Shown here: positions 58,132 through 64,000 of the stretch, one piece after another | Layout of the letters: each line of letters starts with the position of its first letter | How positions within the stretch are numbered: position 1 is the stretch's first letter | Source: Lentibacillus halodurans | GTDB lineage: Bacteria; Bacillota; Bacilli; Bacillales; Amphibacillaceae | NCBI RefSeq assembly: GCF_900112045.1 | Contig: NZ_FOJW01000003.1 | Location: forward strand, 156,948-220,947 | DNA: 64,000 nucleotides | Reading direction: 5' to 3' | Translations under genes and position numbers: made by a program | Notes under the pieces: generated by a model | What the model saw: only the letters and a program-made list of their open reading frames with translations | Databases searched by the model: none | What the model was told of the DNA's origin: nothing

Positions 58132-58959
58132 ATGAAGTATGATGATCCACTTGTTGCGAAAGAAGCAAAAAAACATAAAAAACTTTTCGAAACGTTTAAC
58201 ATTAACCCGGGTTCCTATCGAATAAACAATCATGATTATTTTTTTATAAATTATTACAAATGGAATAAAATTACCGATTGTGCAGTAGTTTCTCCAACTT
58301 CTCATGCTGGGAGAGACGAGTATCTCGAGGCATTTGATGCACTATTGGAATATGCACAGATAACAACATTAATTTTGACTCATGGTGGGGAAAAAGCGAG
58401 TGCTGATATGCATGCCTTTACTACAATGGAAAGGTTTCTGTCGGATGTTTTATATGAAGCTGGAAACGATTTAACAAAAGAAATCAGAAGTGTCTTAAAT
58501 TATTGTCTTGAAAGAATCAAATTAATTACGAGCCTGCAGGAGCGACTGGTCGAAATATATCATGATTTTCAACAAAAAAATCAGAAATTACATGATAAAG
58601 AAAAAGAAAACTTTACGATACAAGATCTAAAAGAAGCAGCCCATTATCTTGGTGAGCTAGACTATATTCAATACAGGCAAATTGTAGCAATCTATGAATA
58701 TATCCCTAAATTTAAATATATTAAAAAAATAAATAATCAAGAGGTAAAAAAACATATGACTACAGCTGTTAAAAGGTATCTGGTTGAGTTTTCAAAAGGT
58801 GAAGAGGAGCAGCGTAAAAGTATAGAAAGCGTTAAATTCCAATCGAATATGGAAGAATTAACAAGAGAAGAACATATTGAAGGTGCAAAAAAGGGTTTTT
58901 ATAAAAACTTAGCAGAGACAAACGCATCAACGCGAAAATTATTGAGATACCCTAAATAG
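58132..58959 (+). CDS. Cytosolic helical partner protein, copy 1 (unknown family)
   Basis: 275 aa, no signal peptide or transmembrane segment, charged and mostly helical. N-terminus EAKKHKKLFETFNINPGSYR and C-terminus RKLLRYPK match the protein at 61020 (RAKKHKKLFEKYWIEPNHLY; IKNLRYPTLG), as does the middle (GELDYIQYRQ against AEMDYIQFTQ). It follows the repeat protein in both copies, so a chaperone, secretion adaptor or immunity-like role for it is inferred. Start at ATG 58132 (GAGAGTGAATGGT) rather than GTG 58123. Confidence 0.8.
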   Translation: MKYDDPLVAKEAKKHKKLFETFNINPGSYRINNHDYFFINYYKWNKITDCAVVSPTSHAGRDEYLEAFDALLEYAQITTLILTHGGEKASADMHAFTTMERFLSDVLYEAGNDLTKEIRSVLNYCLERIKLITSLQERLVEIYHDFQQKNQKLHDKEKENFTIQDLKEAAHYLGELDYIQYRQIVAIYEYIPKFKYIKKINNQEVKKHMTTAVKRYLVEFSKGEEEQRKSIESVKFQSNMEELTREEHIEGAKKGFYKNLAETNASTRKLLRYPK

Positions 58960-59012
58960 ACTACACTAAACTTAACATAATAATAAGGATTAAAAGTGAC
59001 AAGGAGAATACC

Positions 59013-59729
59013 ATGGAAAAACCGCTTAAATTTACATGGGAAATATACACAGGCAAATTCGAAAAAATATTAGTACTTATGCTGACAACAACTCTGCCAT
59101 TGTTGATGGTACATTCATATGTGACAAATTACATATATGCAATTACACCAAATGATTCAGCTATTTATTCAGTCGCCGATATTTATTATGGTCTTATTAC
59201 ACTACTATTATATCTTTATGCGCAAATACCTTATATTCGTTTCATATATAACGAATATAAAGGCGTTGAAAACAATTTACGAAACTCAATTTACCATTTT
59301 CTGGTTAACGGTTTTACGGTATTCGTTTTTGCTTGTATTGTTTCCATCATAAGTACTGTAGGTTTTATGTTTTTAATATTACCGGGGCTAGTTTTCCTTG
59401 CACTGGTATTCCCGGTACCATATATAAGTGTTTTTGACGGCAAATCTGTCTGGAAGTCATTTAAAGAAGGGTTTCGAATCGGCAAAAAGAAATTCTTTAA
59501 AATTATGTTAATCGTTATACTGGCAGGATCGGCGGAACTCTTATTCGGCATTTTCGTAACATATCAGCTATTTAATGTTACATCCTCATTTGCTGCACAG
59601 ATTATCACCCAGATGACGCTCAATATAATTATTTATCCTTTTGTTATTATGATGTTGACTTCATACATACTTAAATGGCGTGAAGCGCTTGAAACACTTG
59701 AAGTTAAGGCTAATACAAATGATGGTTAA
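59013..59729 (+). CDS. Six-helix membrane protein between the module copies (unknown)
   Basis: 238 aa, about six transmembrane helices (near 17-36, 55-75, 95-115, 117-137, 160-185, 197-221). Segment FDGKSVWKSFKEGFRIGKKK before helix 5 is like DUF975/glycerophosphodiester-phosphodiesterase-type membrane domains, but I cannot assign a family. AAGGAGAATACC before ATG. Its stop is 16 nt before the second repeat-protein gene, so it is part of the operon. Could be an export or protection component. Confidence 0.78.
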   Translation: MEKPLKFTWEIYTGKFEKILVLMLTTTLPLLMVHSYVTNYIYAITPNDSAIYSVADIYYGLITLLLYLYAQIPYIRFIYNEYKGVENNLRNSIYHFLVNGFTVFVFACIVSIISTVGFMFLILPGLVFLALVFPVPYISVFDGKSVWKSFKEGFRIGKKKFFKIMLIVILAGSAELLFGIFVTYQLFNVTSSFAAQIITQMTLNIIIYPFVIMMLTSYILKWREALETLEVKANTNDG

Positions 59730-59745
59730 GAGAGCAGGTGTGTGC

Positions 59746-60987
59746 ATGAATCGATTGTTAAAAAGAGTTTTAGCTTTGTTAGCCATTGTCATTATTGCTG
59801 TACAGCCCGTATTTGTGCCTGCTGTATATGCAGTAGATTCTTGGACCGGTAACCCATGGGAAGGTGAATCGTGGGAAGGAACGCCGTGGAATGGAACTGA
59901 TCTACAATGGCAAGGTGAGTCGTGGGAAGGCAATTCGTGGCAAGGTAATGACACTGAAAGCCCAGCACCCTGGTCAGGACAAAATTGGAATCAACAAGAT
60001 GGCATGAATGGTAATCCAGGGTCAAGTGATGGATATTCCGGGGACGGGACCTCACCGGGGGGGCCATGGAACATGCCTGGCTATCGCTATGGTCCAGGTG
60101 GTATCGGAAATCCATGGCTGACACCTGACTTCGAAGGTAATGGGACGGATAGTGACAGTCTCGATGGAAATGGTACAAATGGAAATGGTACGAGTGGAAA
60201 TGAAACAGAAGGCGATCCGACATCACTTGAGGACTTTTCATCACTGCCTTATGGCTATGATGTGGGTAAATATATTGTCAAAGACATTATGATGGGGCAG
60301 GCCGGGCTGATTGGTGATCTACAAACCTATCAAAATATGCAGGATATGGGCTATAACGCCAAAATGAATTATGGTGGCAGATTTTACTCAAATGTGTTTA
60401 TGAACGGCCTGAAACTGGGTGTTGGTGATAATATAGCCTTTGATTCCTATGATACATATACGCATGTATCTGATGGTATTGGTGGTATTAAGGACTACAA
60501 CTATATTCGAAATGCTCAAAAGACAACTGATACGGCGGGCGATTTGGCTAGTGCATCAAGTAAAATTTCCGGTAAGACTCCACCAGCGTCTTCAGTTGGT
60601 GCTTTATCCAAGTTTAATATAGCTGCCGCAGCAGTAGGAACGGGTATTTCTGCTTTTGAAACAGGATTTAAATCGGCAAAAGCTGTTGATGTTCTCACTA
60701 GTGATGCCTCAGGAGCTGATAAAACATCTGCGGTTGCAGATGCGACTGCCAGTTTGGGAGATACCATAATGAATGCAGGTGTTGTTACAACTGCTATTCC
60801 CGGTGGTCAGGCAATAGGTGCTGGTATGGTAGCTGTCGGAGCAGGTGTTTGGGCAGTATCTAAAGGTGTTAAGTTTGTGGCCGACAATTGGAAAGGAAAC
60901 TTGGCAGATACAGGCAAGGCCATGTGGAATAAAACAAAAGATACAGCTAAAAAAGCCTGGGATACTGTAACTGGGTGGTTCTCATAA
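59746..60987 (+). CDS. Secreted tryptophan-glycine repeat protein, copy 2 (unknown family)
   Basis: 413 aa. Signal peptide (LALLAIVIIAVQPVFVPAVY-A), W-x-G repeats (DSWTGNPWEGESWEGTPWNG, then WQGESWEGNSWQG), a Gly/Asn/Pro linker, and a C-terminal domain clearly homologous to the 56723 protein: ALSKFNIAAAAVGTGISAFE, DASGADKTSAVADATASLGD, MNAGVVTTAIP, ending KKAWDTVTGWFS. The linker is more diverged than the two ends. Start ATG 59746 with GCAGGTGTGTGC; the frame extends 22 codons into the membrane-protein gene. Confidence 0.82.
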   Translation: MNRLLKRVLALLAIVIIAVQPVFVPAVYAVDSWTGNPWEGESWEGTPWNGTDLQWQGESWEGNSWQGNDTESPAPWSGQNWNQQDGMNGNPGSSDGYSGDGTSPGGPWNMPGYRYGPGGIGNPWLTPDFEGNGTDSDSLDGNGTNGNGTSGNETEGDPTSLEDFSSLPYGYDVGKYIVKDIMMGQAGLIGDLQTYQNMQDMGYNAKMNYGGRFYSNVFMNGLKLGVGDNIAFDSYDTYTHVSDGIGGIKDYNYIRNAQKTTDTAGDLASASSKISGKTPPASSVGALSKFNIAAAAVGTGISAFETGFKSAKAVDVLTSDASGADKTSAVADATASLGDTIMNAGVVTTAIPGGQAIGAGMVAVGAGVWAVSKGVKFVADNWKGNLADTGKAMWNKTKDTAKKAWDTVTGWFS

Positions 60988-61019
60988 GTTTAACCAATAA
61001 GTGTGGAGGAATGCTATAA

Positions 61020-61850
61020 ATGAAAGCGATAGAAGAGACTCTGCAGAATAGGGCTAAAAAGCATAAAAAACTATTTGAGAAATATTGGATCGAACCCAAT
61101 CATTTATATTTTAAAGGCTCCCATTTTTATTTGTCTTTTTATGAGAGGTTTCAGAAGACAGAAATAGGAATCTTGTCAACACAATCCGAAGTTTCCAATG
61201 CGGATTATAAAGAAGCATTTGAATGGCTAGTCATCCTTATGAATAGGATGGCTGCTATTCAAGAAGTTGGTATGGAACGCAAAAACATTAATATGAAGGG
61301 GTTTTACAAAACAAGAGCTTATTTGGAGAAAACGCTTGAGTATGCAACATTGTCCTCAAATGAAAAAAATATAATTGATCAATGTCTCCACTCAATGAAT
61401 GATGCTATTTCATTACAAAACCGGATGGTTGCACTTATGGACGAGTTCGAACAGTTTAGAGAAAAAAAGGAAACAGAAGGGAATGAATTCTCCGTACCAG
61501 AGGTTGAAGAAGTACATGACTTTCATGCTGAAATGGATTATATTCAGTTTACTCAGGGGCAAATATCCTATAAATCTGTTGATTTTTTTGCATCTTTAAA
61601 TCAAATAATTAATCAAAATGAAACCATTAAAAGTATAGTTAATTTCGAGGAGGTTAAACAATATATCGAGGAATTTTCACGTGGGAAGGATATGTTAAAA
61701 TCGTCCCTTGATGAGGCTACTTATGTGGATAATTTAGATCAACTGTCAAAAGAACAATTTATGAAGACAGTACAAGAGGACTATATAAAAAGACAGAAAG
61801 AATCCAACAAGTCATTAATCAAGAATCTAAGGTATCCAACTCTGGGTTAA
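61020..61850 (+). CDS. Cytosolic helical partner protein, copy 2 (unknown family)
   Basis: 276 aa, homolog of the 58132 product over its whole length: RAKKHKKLFEKYWIEPNHLY at the start, EMDYIQFTQGQISYKSVDFF in the middle, NLDQLSKEQFMKTVQEDYIK and LIKNLRYPTLG at the end. Soluble and helical. GTGGAGGAATGCTATAA before ATG, 32 nt after the repeat protein. Pairing of each copy with its own repeat protein suggests specific interaction. Confidence 0.82.
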   Translation: MKAIEETLQNRAKKHKKLFEKYWIEPNHLYFKGSHFYLSFYERFQKTEIGILSTQSEVSNADYKEAFEWLVILMNRMAAIQEVGMERKNINMKGFYKTRAYLEKTLEYATLSSNEKNIIDQCLHSMNDAISLQNRMVALMDEFEQFREKKETEGNEFSVPEVEEVHDFHAEMDYIQFTQGQISYKSVDFFASLNQIINQNETIKSIVNFEEVKQYIEEFSRGKDMLKSSLDEATYVDNLDQLSKEQFMKTVQEDYIKRQKESNKSLIKNLRYPTLG

Positions 61851-61928
61851 ATCAATGCAGGAATTATAAAAACGATCGTAACGTTTCTGGTCTGCTCGGT
61901 ATTTCGATACACAGGAGTTGTTTAATCA

Positions 61929-62330
61929 ATGAAACGATGGAAAAGAAAATTTAAAAATGAAGACGGCTCGGCTACAATTGAATTTTTGGGGATTTTACCA
62001 TTAGCTTTGCTATTACTCATGATTATTTGGCAGTTTATTGTGGGAATTAATGGTGTTTTAGTTACACAGTCTGCAGCTAATGAATACGCAAAAGTGTATT
62101 CTATAACCAATAGTGACAGTGAGGCAAGTACGGCGGCTAACAACATTCTTTCAACTACCGGTAGTTACTTGCAAAATCAGGGTGTTACGGGATCTAACCT
62201 TGGAAATAAAAAGTTTACTGCTGAAGCCAATGTAAATATACGTCTCGTTTTTTTACCCAGAGAATTATTTGGGTATCAAGTTCCCTCCATCCCATATGCA
62301 GCAACAGCCAGCAGCAGGGTGATTGAATGA
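61929..62330 (+). CDS. tadE: TadE-like pseudopilin
   Basis: 133 aa. Prepilin-type start KFKNEDGSATIEFLGILPLA: cleavage after Gly, Glu at +5, then a hydrophobic helix (about 18-45), the TadE pattern, with a short extracellular domain. Minor pilin or priming subunit of the Tad pilus. No strong ribosome binding site; GGAGTTGTTTAATCA precedes ATG. The stop overlaps the next gene (ATGA). Confidence 0.87.
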   Translation: MKRWKRKFKNEDGSATIEFLGILPLALLLLMIIWQFIVGINGVLVTQSAANEYAKVYSITNSDSEASTAANNILSTTGSYLQNQGVTGSNLGNKKFTAEANVNIRLVFLPRELFGYQVPSIPYAATASSRVIE

Positions 62331-62998
62331 TGCTGAAGCAACGGTTTCAGAACGAAGACGGTAACATTGCACTGTTTGTACTCGGTATGTTAAGCCTCAT
62401 TATGATTTTACTGATTTTTGTTGTGAACCTTGGCGGTGCTTTGGCTACAAAGGAACAATCGGGAACCACTGTACAGCAGGCAAGCATGGCAGCATCCAGT
62501 GTATTATATGAGGAAGTCCAACGGGTTGTATATGAATATGAGGATGAAACTTTGGAAGGAGCCCTTCAGACGTTTTTCGAGGATATCGATCAGATGGTAG
62601 ATGAAAGGGTAGAGGAATTATCGAGCATGGGAAATTATGCTGATTGGACATCAAATGAAATAGAGTTGGAAGCGTTCGACCAGGTTTTATCAGAGGAACT
62701 TAATAAAGACGTTGTAAGAAGTAAATTAATTGAATTGCTGGAAGATGAAGATATTGAAACAGAAGTCATCAATACAACTAAGAATGCTATTGTTGCCAAT
62801 GAAGGCGTATTAGAAGGCGCACAATTGACCATACGGAACGACCGTTTTCATGTACGTGCTGCTAATGAACTGGAATCCGTTTCATTTGATGGATATATGG
62901 AAGGAATACAGGAAAATGTTTATCAAGAGTCGGCAGGTCCTAAAATTGATTTTCTGGATGTAGTTTGGGACGGGGATCAAGTGATTGCACTCGATTAA
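62327..62998 (+). CDS. TadG-like pilus assembly protein
   Basis: 223 aa. TadG-type N-terminus RFQNEDGNIALFVLGMLSLI with a single transmembrane helix and the following GGALATKEQSGTTVQQASMA, then an extracellular acidic domain (about 55-223). Shorter than proteobacterial TadG, which carries a VWA domain; here the VWA domain is on the separate lipoprotein at 55289. AGCAGGGTGATTGA before ATG; translationally coupled to tadE. Confidence 0.82.
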   Translation: MMLKQRFQNEDGNIALFVLGMLSLIMILLIFVVNLGGALATKEQSGTTVQQASMAASSVLYEEVQRVVYEYEDETLEGALQTFFEDIDQMVDERVEELSSMGNYADWTSNEIELEAFDQVLSEELNKDVVRSKLIELLEDEDIETEVINTTKNAIVANEGVLEGAQLTIRNDRFHVRAANELESVSFDGYMEGIQENVYQESAGPKIDFLDVVWDGDQVIALD

Positions 62999-63020
62999 TA
63001 TTTTTGAAAAGGATGATAAA

Positions 63021-63530
63021 ATGAAACGGCATTTACTGTTGTTTGGATGTATAGCAGTATTATTGCTGCTTGCTGCATGTACCTCAGCAGAGACAGAAGA
63101 ATTAATGGATTACCACAATGGTTATGTTGATCATGTGAACAGTAAAATAACGGAAATCAACACTCTTAGTGAAAAATCACTAAGTTCAGCGTCTTTTGAG
63201 GAAGCACTTGATATTCAAACCAATGAATTACTGCCACTTGTGAACGAAATTAAGGATTATATGGATTCACAGGAGCCTGAGTCAAATGTTGTAAAAGAAT
63301 ATCATTCATTAAGATCTGATCAAGTTGACACCTGGTATGAAGCGTTTCAAATGAAATATGATGTCCTGGAAAAGATGGTGAATGAATCGATTAGTGAAGA
63401 GGAAGCCGATGAAATTATTATGGATGCTGATAATAATTTCATGGAAGCAGGAGAAAAGGCACAAAAAGCAGATAAGAAAATAGAAGATCTGGCTGATGAA
63501 CATAATCTAGAGCTTGAGGAAGAAAGTTGA
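63021..63530 (+). CDS. Small helical lipoprotein, unknown
   Basis: 169 aa. Lipobox LAAC (Cys20), then an acidic, helical body likely to form a coiled coil (MDYHNGYVDHVNSKITEINT, then EKMVNESISEEEADEIIMDA). No family recognised. AAAAGGATGATAAA before ATG 63021; the frame opens 12 codons earlier inside tadG. 22 nt after tadG, so probably in the Tad operon. Confidence 0.78.
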   Translation: MKRHLLLFGCIAVLLLLAACTSAETEELMDYHNGYVDHVNSKITEINTLSEKSLSSASFEEALDIQTNELLPLVNEIKDYMDSQEPESNVVKEYHSLRSDQVDTWYEAFQMKYDVLEKMVNESISEEEADEIIMDADNNFMEAGEKAQKADKKIEDLADEHNLELEEES

Positions 63531-63551
63531 TCAATGTAAGGGGTGATACGA

Positions 63552-63761
63552 ATGTCCAAAACTGAGAAGCGTTGGAAAAGATTTTATCTGATCTTAATGG
63601 TTTTTATATATGCTATTTATGTGCCGGTAACGGCTTTTGAGTGGCTGTCAGGGACTGGAGGATTTCCATTGACAGCTATTGTTGTAGGGGTGGGGCTTCC
63701 TTTAGCCCGAATAAATCACATACGTGCTATACGGGAGAAAGAAGAAAAAGACGCTGTTTAA
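63552..63761 (+). CDS. Small two-helix membrane protein, unknown
   Basis: 69 aa: basic N-terminus, two hydrophobic segments (FYLILMVFIYAIYVPVTAF and GFPLTAIVVGVGLPLARI), charged tail. AAGGGGTGATACGA before ATG 63552. 21 nt after the lipoprotein gene; perhaps the last gene of the Tad operon. Confidence 0.65.
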   Translation: MSKTEKRWKRFYLILMVFIYAIYVPVTAFEWLSGTGGFPLTAIVVGVGLPLARINHIRAIREKEEKDAV

Positions 63762-64000
63762 GTCTGGTTTGCAATTTAATTAAGAACCGGGCAATCTGGC
63801 CGAATAACTGGATATGACACGATTGCAGCTTGTAGAAAAAGCTAATATAAAATCATTGTTAATAACTTGGATAAATTGTTTTCAAAGCGTTATTGGAAGA
63901 TATCGAAATACTTAACTAATTACGGATTAACTGGAAAATGCCCATGATACTGCTTGTCGTTATAACAGCAGGCAATGTTGTGGTAAATGGCTATCTATCA
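63762..64000. other. Window end, nothing recognised
   Basis: About 240 nt without a supported gene or clear terminator before the window stops. Confidence 0.4.

Noticed and set aside
59792-60244. Minus-strand His/Ser-rich frame opposite the second repeat protein
   Set aside because: Same antisense artefact as at 56701.

Overview
The window looks like a chromosomal segment of a low-to-moderate GC, endospore-forming, probably halotolerant member of the Bacillaceae (Virgibacillus/Lentibacillus/Oceanobacillus-like). The evidence is strong AGGAGG-type ribosome binding sites, sporulation genes (yunB, lytH, a YhcN/YlaJ lipoprotein), a BCCT osmolyte transporter, an NSS sodium symporter with its MetS subunit, Bacillus-type riboswitches, and gene order matching the yus (fadNAE-yusI-gcvH-yusF-yusE-metNPQ), suf and yun/yut regions of B. 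subtilis. The genus is inference.

Layout. 1-7.8 kb: tail of a LuxR-type response regulator, an aromatic-acid-exporter-like membrane protein, a CwlO-like NlpC/P60 hydrolase, an OpuD-like betaine transporter, a short YitT protein, a CNNM/CorC protein, and a guanidine-I (ykkC) riboswitch driving an SMR pair. 8-11.3 kb: a zinc operon znuA-znuC-znuB-zur behind a Zur box. 11.6-24.1 kb: a second YitT protein, the fatty-acid beta-oxidation genes fadN-fadA-fadE behind a FadR-like box, a Uma2 nuclease-fold protein, yusI-gcvH-yusF-yusE, and a SAM-I riboswitch upstream of metN-metP-metQ. 24.5-25.7 kb: three tandem Zur boxes in front of a decayed second znuA. 26-35.5 kb: a fumarylacetoacetase-family enzyme and an arginine cluster carA-carB-argF-argG-argH. 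36-41.2 kb: sufC-D-S-U-B. 41.4-49.5 kb: a TSUP transporter, yunD, yunC, yunB, the NSS transporter plus MetS, lytH, a yutC-like lipoprotein, yutD and a small conserved protein.

49.9-63.8 kb is the most unusual part: a Tad/Flp pilus locus of Gram-positive type (cpaB, tadZ, tadA, tadB, tadC, flp, then tadE and tadG). Spliced into it, between flp and tadE, are a VWA-domain lipoprotein and a duplicated module. Each module copy pairs a secreted protein carrying tryptophan-glycine pentapeptide repeats and a conserved hydrophobic C-terminal domain with a cytosolic helical partner. A six-helix membrane protein lies between the two copies. I do not recognise these families; they are the best candidate here for an undescribed system (a pilus-associated surface/effector module). 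A 16-bp perfect hairpin sits on the stop codon of the first copy.

Several interspersed non-coding repeats also occur: two copies of a roughly 150-200 bp GC-richer repeat, two copies of a palindromic repeat, and a 21-nt degenerate tandem array. Coordinates were read by eye; start codons were moved from the longest frame wherever a Shine-Dalgarno sequence clearly pointed to an internal start.
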